Origin: Actinomycetaceae bacterium
Lineage (GTDB): Bacteria > Actinomycetota > Actinomycetes > Actinomycetales > Actinomycetaceae
Direction of reading: 5' to 3'
DNA: 64,000 nt
Assembly: GCA_030527545.1 (NCBI GenBank)
Contig: JAUNAP010000004.1
Coordinates: 115,552-179,551 of the forward strand
The position numbers and the translations under genes were made by a program. Shown here piece after piece: positions 26,163-35,236 of this stretch. Each line of letters opens with the position of its first letter. Position 1 is the stretch's first letter. Below the pieces are notes generated by a model. It was not told the origin of the DNA, ran no database searches, and saw only the letters and a list, made by a program, of their open reading frames with translations.

Positions 26163-28439
26163 GTGACGACATCAGCAGGCGACCTCGCTCGCGAACAAGC
26201 ACATGTCGACCGCTGCTACGGCATTGTCGATCGCGACTACGCGGCCTACCGCGAGCGCCAACGCAGCATCGCCGCTCGACCCGGCTCCGGCAGTCCCCAA
26301 AACCGCTCCGAACGCGACCTCATGGCGGCACACTACGGCGATCAGGCCCAACGCTTGGCCTCCGTCGAGGAAAGACTCGTCTTTGGTCGCCTCGATATGG
26401 ACGACGCCGAGGTGCGTCACATCGGCCGGATCGGCCTGTCCGAGGACGGCAAGCCCGTGCTCATCGACTGGCGGGCGCCGGCCGCACAGCCCTTCTACCA
26501 GGCCACCGCTCCCCATCCCCAAGGTGTCGTTCGCCGTCGCCACCTCTACGTGAGGAACCGCGTCGTCGAAAGCATTGAGGACGATGTTTTCGATACCGAA
26601 CGTGCGCGAGAAAACGCGCTGACCCTCCAGGGCGAAGGGGCGCTCATGGCGGCACTCTCGCAGGGACGCAAAGGCCATATGGGCGACATCATCGCCACTA
26701 TCCAAGCCGAACAAGACGACATTATTCGCAGCGACGTCTCTGGTGCGCTCGTCGTTCAAGGCGGTCCCGGGACGGGCAAAACAGCGGTTGCACTCCACCG
26801 CGCCGCCTATCTCCTCTACGCCCATGCCGAGCGACTTGCCCGCTCGGGTGTCCTCGTCGTCGGGCCCTCCCCGGTGTTCTTGCGCTATATCGAACAGGTC
26901 CTACCCGCGCTCGGCGAGACCGGGGTCGTATCAACGACCCTGGGGACTCTCGTGCCTGGGATCGTCGCGACCGCCCACGACTCAGACGCAGTGACGGCTC
27001 TCAAGGGCGATATGCGCTGGGTCGATATATTGCGCGATGCAACGCGTTCGCTCGAACGCGTCCCCTCGGCCCCCATCCGATTCTGTCTCGACGGTATCTC
27101 GTTCTCTCTTCTCCCCGAGCAGGTCGCACGCGCCCGTCGGAGCGCGCGCCAATCTCACCGCACACACAACGGAGGCCGGGAGACCTTCGTACGCGCGATT
27201 CTCGCCGACCTCACCGATGCCTACATCGACGCGGCAGCCGAACAGGGCGTGAAGTATTCCGATAGCGACCGAGGCTGGATTCGCGAGGAGATCCGCACTC
27301 ATCGTGACGTCAGGCGCGAAGTCAATCTGTGCTGGATGCCCTACGCCCCCCACGTCTTCCTCAATCGGCTTTTGTCGCATCCGGCTCTTCTGTCGCGCAT
27401 TGCCCGTTCGCGACTGAGCGAGGAGGAGATCGCGCTCCTGACCCGCCCCGCCGATGCCCCCCTCACCCCAGCCGATATCGTTCTCATCGACGAGCTCACC
27501 GAATCCCTCGGTGACTTCGTCGATCCGAGGGCGCAGGCAGCCCGCGACGCGATGGCGGCGCAACGGAAACGAGAGATGGCGATGGCCTCCGACGTGCTTG
27601 ACAACGCCGGCATGACCCCTGGGCTTGTCAGTGCCGACGAGCTCGTTGCTCGCGCGAGCGAGGGCGTGCGCGGGATCGCCCTTGCCGAGCGCGCGGCGGC
27701 AGACCGGACGTGGACCTATGGTCACATCGTCGTCGATGAGGCCCAAGAGCTTTCGCCGCTGGCATGGAACGCCCTACTGAGACGGTGCCCCTCGCGATCT
27801 CTTACGATCGTCGGCGATCTGGCGCAGCGCCACGGCGCCGGCGCGTCGACGTGGCGACAGGCGCTTGGTCCGGCGGCCCGCGCGCTCGCATCGGTCGAAA
27901 CTCTCACCGTGTGCTACCGCACACCTGCCACGATCATCGAGGCCGCGGAGGCCTGCGTCGCGTGGGCCGGGCAGCCCGCCCCCGAGCCGACGCGGGCCGT
28001 ACGCGACGTGCCCGGATGCCTCACTCTCACCCGCGGAGTAATCACGCTTCAATCGGTTCGCCGCGTCGTCGAGGCCGAGCTTGCCGCACTGGACGAGGAG
28101 CTTGGCAGCGGCGAGGGGCGCGTGGCCGTCATCGTCCCCGACGACGCCCTCGCCTCATGGACGGAGTCCTCGCCGTGGGGCGTCGACCCGATCCGCGATC
28201 GCGTCGTCGTGCTGTCTGCTCAACTATCTAAGGGCCTGGAATTCGACACGGTCGTCCTCCTCGAGCCGACGACACTGGCACAGCGCTCTGCTGGAGACCT
28301 CTACGTGGCGATGACTCGCCCAACGCGCTACCTTCGCGTCCTCGCCTCCGGGGAAGTACCTCCCCCGCTGGAAAAACTCGCCCAGGACCGTCAGATGCCG
28401 CGCTCATTCTCCGCGCGTAGCTCGTCGATGGCCCTTTGA
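26163..28439 (+). CDS. helD: HelD-family RNA polymerase recycling helicase
   Basis: A 758-residue superfamily 1 ATPase related to UvrD/Rep. HelD proteins bind stalled or post-termination RNA polymerase and release it from nucleic acid; actinobacterial members can also protect against rifampicin. An N-terminal coiled coil ([20 protein letters not shown]) enters the polymerase secondary channel. The Walker A GGPGTGKT is near residue 200. The Walker B-like [14 protein letters not shown] and the C-terminal [19 protein letters not shown] and YVAMTRPT motifs follow. GTG 26163 has AAGGGAAAGG upstream. The 3' end overlaps nrdR by 49 bp, tail to tail. Confidence 0.9.
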   Translation: MTTSAGDLAREQAHVDRCYGIVDRDYAAYRERQRSIAARPGSGSPQNRSERDLMAAHYGDQAQRLASVEERLVFGRLDMDDAEVRHIGRIGLSEDGKPVLIDWRAPAAQPFYQATAPHPQGVVRRRHLYVRNRVVESIEDDVFDTERARENALTLQGEGALMAALSQGRKGHMGDIIATIQAEQDDIIRSDVSGALVVQGGPGTGKTAVALHRAAYLLYAHAERLARSGVLVVGPSPVFLRYIEQVLPALGETGVVSTTLGTLVPGIVATAHDSDAVTALKGDMRWVDILRDATRSLERVPSAPIRFCLDGISFSLLPEQVARARRSARQSHRTHNGGRETFVRAILADLTDAYIDAAAEQGVKYSDSDRGWIREEIRTHRDVRREVNLCWMPYAPHVFLNRLLSHPALLSRIARSRLSEEEIALLTRPADAPLTPADIVLIDELTESLGDFVDPRAQAARDAMAAQRKREMAMASDVLDNAGMTPGLVSADELVARASEGVRGIALAERAAADRTWTYGHIVVDEAQELSPLAWNALLRRCPSRSLTIVGDLAQRHGAGASTWRQALGPAARALASVETLTVCYRTPATIIEAAEACVAWAGQPAPEPTRAVRDVPGCLTLTRGVITLQSVRRVVEAELAALDEELGSGEGRVAVIVPDDALASWTESSPWGVDPIRDRVVVLSAQLSKGLEFDTVVLLEPTTLAQRSAGDLYVAMTRPTRYLRVLASGEVPPPLEKLAQDRQMPRSFSARSSSMAL

Positions 28440-28849
28440 AAGTCCTCCAGCGTCTCGTAACACGAATACACCGAGGCGAAGCGCAGATAAGCGACGACGT
28501 CGAGCTCCTTGAGATAGGGCAGGATCGCGCGACCGATCGCCTGGGTGTCGACCTGGGATTTGCCCGTCTCACGCAGCCGCTCTTCTACCCTTTGCGCGAG
28601 CACGTGGAGGTCGTCATCCCCCACGGGACGCCCCTGACAGGCCTTCCTCACGCCGTTGATGACTTTTTGCCGAGAAAACGGTTCGACAACTCCGGACCGC
28701 TTGGCGACCGTGAGCATCGCGGTCTCTAAGGTCGTGAATCTTTTGTGGCACGACAGGCACTCGCGTCGGCGCCTAATGGCGCTTCCTTCCTCGCTCGAGC
28801 GCGAGTCGATGACACGCGAATCGGTCGTGTGACAAAAGGGGCAGTGCAC
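28391..28849 (-). CDS. nrdR: Ribonucleotide reductase repressor NrdR
   Basis: A 152-residue regulator. The N-terminal zinc ribbon has CPFC (Cys3/Cys6) and CLSCHKRF (Cys31/Cys34 region), with the RRRRECLSC basic stretch that contacts DNA. The ATP-cone domain ([23 protein letters not shown]) senses ATP/dATP. The protein represses nrd operons at NrdR boxes; none is seen in this window. The start is GTG with GGAGAG upstream. It lies downstream of the SOS-linked gene and next to lexA, a common actinobacterial pairing, and overlaps helD at its 3' end. Confidence 0.95.
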   Translation of the reverse strand: MHCPFCHTTDSRVIDSRSSEEGSAIRRRRECLSCHKRFTTLETAMLTVAKRSGVVEPFSRQKVINGVRKACQGRPVGDDDLHVLAQRVEERLRETGKSQVDTQAIGRAILPYLKELDVVAYLRFASVYSCYETLEDFQRAIDELRAENERGI

Positions 28850-28913
28850 GGGCTCTCCTTAGCCGAACGGTAACGGCCTCAGAATATGAGGTAGCCCCCC
28901 AGTCTGCAACGAG

Positions 28914-29282
28914 TCAGTCCCCTAAGGACGAATTGATTCCCGCCTCGCTCGCCTCCACGGCGAGCACCGGCTCGGGGGAACCGTGATCGCCCAAAAGACT
29001 GCCCGCGCCGACCCCGAGCCCGAAACAGGTTCCCAAAAAAATGAGCACCCCACACGCCTGAGCAAGAGCCTTCTCGGCAGGACTTCGGCGCGCGGGCGAT
29101 GAAAGGGCGGCTCCTGTGTCGGGACGGCAAGACGTCCGGCGCGCGAGAATTCGCTGCCGAGGACCGAAGACAACCTCGACGTCATCACCGAGCTGCCCAT
29201 TCGCTACGCCGCCGGGGATCACGCGAAAGGCGCGACGCCGATCGATCTCGTCCGCCACTGGCGCAACAATCGCGGTAGCCAT
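28914..29282 (-). CDS. Small SOS-controlled membrane protein divergent from lexA
   Basis: A 122-residue protein, not recognised by sequence. Residues 1-68 are hydrophilic and basic, one transmembrane helix lies at about 74-97 (QACGVLIFLGTCFGLGVGAG), and a short acidic tail follows. ATG 29282 has an excellent AAAGGAGGAG Shine-Dalgarno. Two LexA boxes lie 15-43 nt upstream. In many actinobacteria this locus encodes an SOS division inhibitor with a transmembrane helix plus LysM (ChiZ, DivS, YneA type). Here no LysM follows the helix, and only 64 nt separate the stop from nrdR. Role as an SOS division inhibitor is inference from position, topology and boxes. Confidence 0.7.
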   Translation of the reverse strand: MATAIVAPVADEIDRRRAFRVIPGGVANGQLGDDVEVVFGPRQRILARRTSCRPDTGAALSSPARRSPAEKALAQACGVLIFLGTCFGLGVGAGSLLGDHGSPEPVLAVEASEAGINSSLGD

Positions 29283-29296
29283 GTCTCCTCCTTTAA

Positions 29297-29310
29297 CGAA
29301 CACCCGTTCG
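29297..29310. promoter_or_regulatory. LexA (SOS) box 1
   Basis: CGAACACCCGTTCG matches the actinobacterial LexA box CGAAC-N4-GTTYG. It is 15 nt ahead of the small membrane-protein ATG and close to its Shine-Dalgarno. Confidence 0.85.
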
Positions 29311-29311
29311 A

Positions 29312-29325
29312 CGAACAGATGTTCG
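29312..29325. promoter_or_regulatory. LexA (SOS) box 2
   Basis: CGAACAGATGTTCG follows box 1 with a 1-nt gap, a 15-bp centre-to-centre distance that puts two LexA dimers on nearly one and a half helical turns. Confidence 0.85.
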
Positions 29326-29372
29326 ATATACTAGCAAGCGCTTCTGTGTCAGGCAAGACACCCAGCCCGCAT

Positions 29373-29386
29373 CGAACATACGTTTG
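29373..29386. promoter_or_regulatory. LexA (SOS) box 3, lexA operator
   Basis: CGAACATACGTTTG matches CGAACRNRYGTTYG at every position. Its right end overlaps a TTGCCG -35 element (29384-29389) of the lexA promoter. Confidence 0.88.
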
Positions 29387-29412
29387 CCGCGCACCGCCGT
29401 CTTACCTACGCT
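29384..29412 (+). promoter_or_regulatory. Predicted lexA promoter
   Basis: TTGCCG (29384-29389), a 17-bp spacer and TACGCT (29407-29412) form a sigma70-type promoter about 47 nt ahead of the lexA ATG. The -35 lies partly in LexA box 3, which fits simple autorepression. Confidence 0.55.
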
Positions 29413-29458
29413 GGAGTCATTACAGCCCAGACCACCGACATTTTTTGAAGGGGGCACC

Positions 29459-30121
29459 ATGGCCTCGCTAGATGCGCTTCGCTCGCACCGTCCCAAGACC
29501 TACGCCGTGTATGAAGCCATCGCTTCGACCCTCGCCCGTACCGGATACGCTCCGTCGCTTCGAGAGATCGCCGATCTCGTTGGGCTGGCCTCAATCGCCA
29601 CGGTTAAGCACCACGTGGACATCCTCCAGGAAGGCGGTTTCGTCCGCAGGGCGGATGGCAAATCGCGTGCCATCGAGCTGCTCGTCCATCCCGAAGCGGC
29701 GCCACGCACGGCACTGTCGGTTCCAACGACGTTTGCCAGTGACGATGACACCGTCGCTGTTCCCCTCGTCGGACAGATTGCCGCAGGTGCACCGATTCTC
29801 GCAGACCAGCACGTTGACGACGTCGTGACCCTGCCTCGCTCACTCACGGGCACGGGGCAGCTCTTTATGCTTGAGGTCCATGGTGAGTCCATGATCGAAG
29901 CAGCGATTTGCGATGGCGACTTCGTTGTCGTTCGCCGCCAGGCCGATGCGACGCCCGGTGACATCGTCGCGGCCCTCCTCGATGACGAGGCGACCGTTAA
30001 GGTCTTCGCCCGCCGTGACGGGCACGTGTGGCTCGATCCGCGCAACCCCGCTTATGAGCCGATACTAGGTGACCACGCAACCATCCTCGGTCGCGTGGTC
30101 ACCGTCATGCGTTCTCTTTAG
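29459..30121 (+). CDS. lexA: SOS repressor LexA
   Basis: A 220-residue repressor of the SOS response. The winged-helix DNA-binding domain (residues 5-75) has [20 protein letters not shown] as recognition region. The self-cleavage site is Ala109-Gly110 in the QIAAGAP segment, with the catalytic dyad Ser144 (HGESM) and Lys181 (ATVKVF). ATG 29459 has GAAGGGGG upstream; an in-frame start at 29384 would overlap the operator. The gene ends 5 nt from the convergent ldh stop with no obvious terminator. Confidence 0.97.
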   Translation: MASLDALRSHRPKTYAVYEAIASTLARTGYAPSLREIADLVGLASIATVKHHVDILQEGGFVRRADGKSRAIELLVHPEAAPRTALSVPTTFASDDDTVAVPLVGQIAAGAPILADQHVDDVVTLPRSLTGTGQLFMLEVHGESMIEAAICDGDFVVVRRQADATPGDIVAALLDDEATVKVFARRDGHVWLDPRNPAYEPILGDHATILGRVVTVMRSL

Positions 30122-30126
30122 GTCGG

Positions 30127-31116
30127 CTAATACCCGAGACCCCTCGCGACCTCGCGCAGGGCGAGAGCCGATTTCGTGAGGGCCTCGCGCTCATCCAGGG
30201 TGATCGGAGGATTAAGAACGCGTCCTGCACCCTCAATGCCGACGATGGTGGGGGCGGCCATGCACACACCGGAGATCCCCTCCCACCCCTCCAGGAGCGT
30301 CGAAATCGTCAAGACGCGTTCCTCATCGCGCAACGCCGCGTTAATGATATTGGCGGCCGCCAAACCGATCGCATAGTTCGTCGCGCCCTTGCCGTCGATG
30401 ATGTGATAGGCAGAACGCACGACCTGATGAGCGATATCGCGTCGGACTTCATCGTCGAAGGGCTTGCCATCGACGGTCGCCCCCCAGCGCTGGACCGGAA
30501 CGTTACCGATCTCCGCGCACGACCACAAGGCCACCTCCGAGTCCCCGTGCTCGCCTGTGACATAAGCGTGGATATTGCGCACGGCGACACCGGTGACCTT
30601 CGAGACGAGATAGCGCAGCCGCGACGTATCGAGAACGGTGCCCGAACCGAAAATACGGTTACGCTCGAGCCCGGAGATCTTCAACGCGATGTGGGTGGCA
30701 ACATCGACCGGGTTCGTCACCATGAGAATGAGCGCATCGGGCGCGACCCGCAACACCTCGGGAATCATTTTTTCCAGCATCGAGGCTGTCGCCTCCGCGA
30801 GGTCGAGGCGCGACTGACCTGGCTTTTGCTTGGGCCCTGCGGTGATGACGACCATGTCGGAATCGCGCATGGCCTCGACGTCATCGGAGCCAACGATGGA
30901 GCCCACCGGCGTGAACTGGATGCCGTGGGCGATGTCGAGTGCCTCGGCCTCGACCTTTTCTTTGGCGATGTCATAGAGAACAACGTCTCGGGCTACGCCC
31001 TTAATGACACAGGCGTAGGCGAGGGCGGTACCCACCGCGCCGGCGCCAACAATCGAGATCTTCGACGGGCGCATCCTGCGGGTCGGGTAGAGGGTGTCGA
31101 CTTGCTCGGTGGCCAT
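30127..31116 (-). CDS. ldh: L-lactate dehydrogenase
   Basis: A 329-residue NAD-dependent enzyme that reduces pyruvate to L-lactate. The Rossmann motif GAGAVG is at 24-29, the substrate loop holds KQKPGQSRLDL with the catalytic-region Arg, and the proton relay His is in VTGEHGDSEVALWS. The LxLDH subgroup is preferred to malate dehydrogenase because of the TAGPKQKPGQSR loop with Gln in the specificity position. ATG 31116 has TTAGGAGC upstream. It points to fermentative metabolism and ends next to lexA, tail to tail. Confidence 0.95.
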   Translation of the reverse strand: MATEQVDTLYPTRRMRPSKISIVGAGAVGTALAYACVIKGVARDVVLYDIAKEKVEAEALDIAHGIQFTPVGSIVGSDDVEAMRDSDMVVITAGPKQKPGQSRLDLAEATASMLEKMIPEVLRVAPDALILMVTNPVDVATHIALKISGLERNRIFGSGTVLDTSRLRYLVSKVTGVAVRNIHAYVTGEHGDSEVALWSCAEIGNVPVQRWGATVDGKPFDDEVRRDIAHQVVRSAYHIIDGKGATNYAIGLAAANIINAALRDEERVLTISTLLEGWEGISGVCMAAPTIVGIEGAGRVLNPPITLDEREALTKSALALREVARGLGY

Positions 31117-31178
31117 GATGCTCCTAACAGACGGCAGTTCCGGGTAGTCCTATCCTAGGCGGGGCAAGGCGGTGGCGA

Positions 31179-33113
31179 CTAGGACGTGAGCCCGATAGAC
31201 AGACGTTTCAAGGCCGCGAGCACCACCTGCCGGTCGCGACTAGGCCACATGGGCGGCAGCGTCCGCTGAAGAAACCCGCCGTAGCGTTTGGTCTCCACCC
31301 GCGAATCGAGGATCGCAACGACACCGTGATCTTCGTGGGAGCGGATGAGTCTGCCTACGCCCTGGGCGAGACGAAGTGCCGCATGGGTGAGAGAGACCTC
31401 CATGAAGGGGTTGGCGTTGCGGGCCTTAGCAGCCTGGCAGCGGGCCTCAATGAGAGGATCGTCCGGTCGTGGGAAGGGAACTCGGTCGATGACGACAAGG
31501 CGACACGAGGGGCCGGGCACGTCGACGCCCTGCCACAGCGAGAGGGTGCCCAGCAGACACGAGTCACGCTCTTGACGAAAGCGCTCAACAAGGGCGGGAA
31601 GCGGACCCTCCCCCTGGACCAAGACGGTCAAGCCACTCTCGCGCAGAGCCTCGGCCGCTTCACTGACTGCCCGTCGGGAGGAGAACAATCCAAGCATGCC
31701 TCCGCCCGAGGCTGTGGCGAGCGCAAGGAGTTCCTCGGCGGCCTCAGCGGACAGACCCGAACGCGTAGGCGCCGGCAGGTGCGCAGCGACATAGGAGATG
31801 CCCTGCTTGGCGTAGGAAAAAGGCGATCCGACGTCGATACCGTCCCAGCCAGCATCCGCAAGCGGCAAGCCGAGTTGGGCCGCAACGGGCTGGAAGCTCC
31901 CCCCGAGCGCGAGCGTCGCCGAGGTGAAGATCGCGCTGCGTTCGGGCAGGAGACCGTTGGCGAGGTGTCCGCCGATATCGATCGGTGCCGCGTTGAGGTA
32001 GCGCCGATCGTCGGCGCCTTCGCTGATCCACACCGCCTGACCGACGCTGCCGGCATTCAACGTCGCGTCGATGGCAGCGACGAGTTCTCCCAGCTGCGTC
32101 CTACTGACACGGTCCCCGTCGCTGGCTTCCTTGCCCTGCGGAATGTCGGAGATAAGTCTCGCGCACGCGTGTGCGATGGCGGACAGGCTCGTGGCGACGT
32201 CGCTTGGAAGGGTTTCGAGCAGGCCGACGGGGGCCCGATCGAGCGCCTGGGCGAGGGCGTCGCCTGCCTCAGCGAGGTCGTCGACGGGCTGTTTCGTCGC
32301 CTGACGCACCCTCACGGCAAGCGCGCTCACGTGTGCTCCCCACACGCTCGCCGTCACGGCCTGACGGACACGGTCGGCCAACTCGTGGGCCTCGTCAACG
32401 ACCACGGTGTCGTAAGAACCGAGGATGCGGGACGTGCCCATGGCGTCGACGCCTAAGAGCGCGTGGTTAGTGACGACGATATCGGCCTCTTGTGCTCGCT
32501 TGCGGGCGCGCCGCGGAAAGCATTCGGCTGCGAAAGGGCACGAATCTCCCGGACACTCGCGCGCACTAATCGATGCGTGCGCCCATGCCCGGTCGCTGAC
32601 GTCGGAGGGTAGGTTGTCGCGGTCGCCGTCTGGAGACTGCGCCGCCCACTCGCGGATGGCGAGAATCTCGCGGCCTAGAGGGGAGGTCGCCGGCTCGGCC
32701 TGTCCCGCAGCCGAGAACAGGGTATCGTCCTCACTTTCTTCTCCGGCCCCCAGGCGCCTCACGCACACATAGTTGGACCACCCCTTGAGCAGCGCCACCG
32801 CGGGCGCGCTGCCCCCGTTCGATGCGGCCGCACGCAAAACAACGGGGATGTCCTTGTCCATGAGCTGGCGTTGGAGGGCAATGGTCGCCGTCGAGATGAT
32901 CGCGCGGCGTCCCTGTCGCGCGTCGGCGACGAGCGGGGCGAGATAGCCGAGCGACTTTCCGGTGCCCGTACCGGCCTGCACAATAAGGTGGCGCCGTTCC
33001 TCGATCGCGGTGGCGATCGCGCGGCACATGCGATCTTGGCCTTCACGGTGTTGCGCGCCCATGTCGGCTAGAGCCGCGGCGAGGATCTTCTCCGCTGCCT
33101 GTTTAGACGTCAT
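31179..33113 (-). CDS. dinG: DinG-family ATP-dependent helicase
   Basis: A 644-residue XPD/DinG-type superfamily 2 helicase. Walker A QAGTGTGKS is at 46-54 and the DEAH box in VVVDEAHELADRVR. Cysteines between them (ARECPGDSCPFAAECFP) are placed like the iron-sulphur cluster ligands of the family. C-terminal motifs include LFTSATLALGG-like IFTSATLALGG, GTLSLWQGVDVPG and RLAQGVGRLIRS. The protein likely unwinds DNA or R-loops. It starts inside the hflX stop codon (4-bp overlap). No LexA box was seen, so SOS control is not claimed despite the name. Confidence 0.9.
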   Translation of the reverse strand: MTSKQAAEKILAAALADMGAQHREGQDRMCRAIATAIEERRHLIVQAGTGTGKSLGYLAPLVADARQGRRAIISTATIALQRQLMDKDIPVVLRAAASNGGSAPAVALLKGWSNYVCVRRLGAGEESEDDTLFSAAGQAEPATSPLGREILAIREWAAQSPDGDRDNLPSDVSDRAWAHASISARECPGDSCPFAAECFPRRARKRAQEADIVVTNHALLGVDAMGTSRILGSYDTVVVDEAHELADRVRQAVTASVWGAHVSALAVRVRQATKQPVDDLAEAGDALAQALDRAPVGLLETLPSDVATSLSAIAHACARLISDIPQGKEASDGDRVSRTQLGELVAAIDATLNAGSVGQAVWISEGADDRRYLNAAPIDIGGHLANGLLPERSAIFTSATLALGGSFQPVAAQLGLPLADAGWDGIDVGSPFSYAKQGISYVAAHLPAPTRSGLSAEAAEELLALATASGGGMLGLFSSRRAVSEAAEALRESGLTVLVQGEGPLPALVERFRQERDSCLLGTLSLWQGVDVPGPSCRLVVIDRVPFPRPDDPLIEARCQAAKARNANPFMEVSLTHAALRLAQGVGRLIRSHEDHGVVAILDSRVETKRYGGFLQRTLPPMWPSRDRQVVLAALKRLSIGLTS

Positions 33114-34579
33114 AGGGCGGCCTTATCGATCGCACGGGCGAGGTCTGCTCGAGCGCACCCACGCAAACGGACCCCCTCGTCGGTGTAGTCTTCCTGCTCG
33201 ACGTGACCCTCCTGGTGAAGCCTCGAAACGAGATCGAGCCTTTCGAAGGGCAAGAGGACGTCGACAGCGTGGTCGGGGCTGGGCAGGTGGTCGGCGATGA
33301 GCTGTTGGAGCTCCTCAATTCCAGCTCCGGTCCGGGCCGAGCACACGACGGCTCGATCGAGGCGGGCCCGTAGGGCCGCAAGCGCACTGGCCTCGGCGAG
33401 GTCGGCCTTATTGAGGGCGATGATGCGAGGGATATCCGCGGCGCCCTCGATGTCACGCAAAACGGCATCAACTGCTTCGATCTGACCGATGGGATCGGGA
33501 TGGGAGGCGTCGACGACGTGGACGATGAGGTCGGCCTCGGCTACTTCTTCGAGCGTGGAGCGAAAGGCCTCAACGAGCTCATGGGGCAGCCTGGAGACGA
33601 AACCGACCGTGTCGGTGAGCGTGTAGTCGCGCCCGTCGCTCGTCCGGGCGCGCCTGACCGTAGGGTCGAGGGTGGCGAAGAGGGCGTCGTGGACGAGGAC
33701 GTCCTCCCCCGTTATCCGGTTGAGCAGCGACGACTTACCCGCGTTGGTATAACCGGCGATGGCAACCGAGGGGACGCGGGCACTGCGGCGCGCCTGGCGT
33801 TTGGTGGCACGTTGGCGCTTCATGTGTTCAAGCTCGCGCCTCAGCTTGGCGATACGCGAGTTGATCCGTCGCCTGTCGAGCTCGATCTTGGTCTCGCCCG
33901 GGCCTCTCGAGCCTATGCCGGCACCTGCGGCGACGCGCCCGCCCGCCTGGCGCGACATCGATTCGCCCCATCCGCGCAGGCGCGGCAAGAGGTAGGTCAG
34001 CTGGGCGAGTTCGACCTGCGCTTTACCCTCCCGCGAGCGCGCATGCTGGGCGAAGATGTCGAGGATGACGGCGGTGCGATCAACGACCTTAACCTTGACG
34101 ACGTCTTCGAGCCCCCTACGTTGAGAAGGCTGGAGCTCATCGTCAACGATGACCGTATCCGCACCAACGTCGGCGACGATTGCGGCGAGCTCGCGAGCCT
34201 TGCCGGCACCGATGTAGGTGGCGGGATCGGGCGTGGCGCGACGCTGAACGATGCGCTCAAGGACACGTGAGCCAGCGGTGTGGGCGAGTGCAGCCAGCTC
34301 CCCTAGGGACAGCTCCGCTGCGTCGAGCGTGTCGGTCGCTAGGCCGACGAGGACGACGTTTTCAAGCCTGACCTCGCGGTATTCGACTTCGGAAATATCC
34401 TCGACGTCGGTGTGGGAGCCGGCGAGCCTTGTCCGCGCTGAGCGTTCAGCCCATTCGTCGTCGCCCGCGTGCGTCCACGCCGCCGTTTCGTCTCCTTGGA
34501 GCGCCGCCGCGGTCCGGTTACGGATACGTTGGGCTATGTCGAGGGCTCGTTGGGAGTCGCTGGGCTTATCGTGGGGCAC
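33110..34579 (-). CDS. hflX: Ribosome-associated GTPase HflX
   Basis: A 489-residue GTPase that binds and splits stalled 70S ribosomes. The N-terminal HflX domain includes DTVIVDDELQPSQRRGLE and VVDRTAVILDIFAQHARSREG, and a coiled coil with RGPGETKIELDRRRI follows. The G domain has SVAIAGYTNAGKSSLLNR (G1), DPTVRR (G2), DTVGFV (G3) and NKADLA (G4). About 60 N-terminal residues are extra and variable; several in-frame starts are possible. It is divergent from the methyltransferase gene and translationally coupled to dinG. Confidence 0.94.
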   Translation of the reverse strand: MPHDKPSDSQRALDIAQRIRNRTAAALQGDETAAWTHAGDDEWAERSARTRLAGSHTDVEDISEVEYREVRLENVVLVGLATDTLDAAELSLGELAALAHTAGSRVLERIVQRRATPDPATYIGAGKARELAAIVADVGADTVIVDDELQPSQRRGLEDVVKVKVVDRTAVILDIFAQHARSREGKAQVELAQLTYLLPRLRGWGESMSRQAGGRVAAGAGIGSRGPGETKIELDRRRINSRIAKLRRELEHMKRQRATKRQARRSARVPSVAIAGYTNAGKSSLLNRITGEDVLVHDALFATLDPTVRRARTSDGRDYTLTDTVGFVSRLPHELVEAFRSTLEEVAEADLIVHVVDASHPDPIGQIEAVDAVLRDIEGAADIPRIIALNKADLAEASALAALRARLDRAVVCSARTGAGIEELQQLIADHLPSPDHAVDVLLPFERLDLVSRLHQEGHVEQEDYTDEGVRLRGCARADLARAIDKAAL

Positions 34580-34624
34580 GGTCGTCCTTTTCTTGTCTTC
34601 TTACACGCCCGTAGACTGAGGGTC

Positions 34625-35236
34625 GTGAGCACCCATTATTTTACCGACCACGCCCCCGCTACCGCCGAGCAACGCCGCGAGATGCGCGTGCAACTGGCCG
34701 GTCAGATGCGCAGCGTTTACGTTGCAGACGGGGTTTTTTCGACGAAGGGGCTCGATAAGGCAACCGCTATCTTGCTCGACGTCGCGCCCCTGCCACGTGG
34801 TCTTGTGGCGGATCTCGGCTGCGGTTGGGGTCCCATCAGTCTCGACATTGCTTTGAACAACCCTGATACACGCGTGTGGGCGCTCGATGTCAACTCGCGA
34901 GCCCTCGATCTCACGCGTCTCAATGCGGCGAGGCTCGGCGCAGAATCGATCGAGGTGAAGGAGGCGACGGCCGCGTTGGCGTATGCCCAACGCGAAGGCG
35001 TGCGCTTCGATGCGATCCGTTCCAACCCTCCGGTGCGCATCGGGAAGAACGAGGTCCGCGCGCTCATGGAGGCGTGGTGCGCACTGCTGTGCGACGACGG
35101 CGAAGCGACCTTCGTCATGAGCAGGCACCTGGGTGCGGATTCTCTCGCCGCCTACCTGTCGAAGCGGGGATTCGATGTCGAACGTCTCGCTTCGAAACAG
35201 GGGTTCAGGGTGATCCAGCTACGTCGAGGCCGCTAG
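34625..35236 (+). CDS. RsmC-like class I SAM methyltransferase
   Basis: A 203-residue methyltransferase of the MTS/RsmC type. The SAM-binding loop VADLGCGWGPISLDIAL, the acidic end of strand 2 (VWALDVNSRALDLTRLN) and the base-binding motif SNPPV are visible; NPP motifs act on exocyclic amines of guanine or adenine in RNA. The substrate is probably rRNA, by family. The start GTG 34625 lies 7 nt after a TAGACT hexamer with no Shine-Dalgarno, again a leaderless pattern. It occupies the place where dapF often lies between miaA and hflX. The 3' end overlaps miaA by 18 bp, tail to tail. Confidence 0.87.
   Translation: MSTHYFTDHAPATAEQRREMRVQLAGQMRSVYVADGVFSTKGLDKATAILLDVAPLPRGLVADLGCGWGPISLDIALNNPDTRVWALDVNSRALDLTRLNAARLGAESIEVKEATAALAYAQREGVRFDAIRSNPPVRIGKNEVRALMEAWCALLCDDGEATFVMSRHLGADSLAAYLSKRGFDVERLASKQGFRVIQLRRGR

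Noticed and set aside
28850..28913. A missing LysM domain hidden by a frameshift after the SOS membrane protein
   Set aside because: Only 64 nt lie between its stop and nrdR, too little for a LysM domain in any frame.
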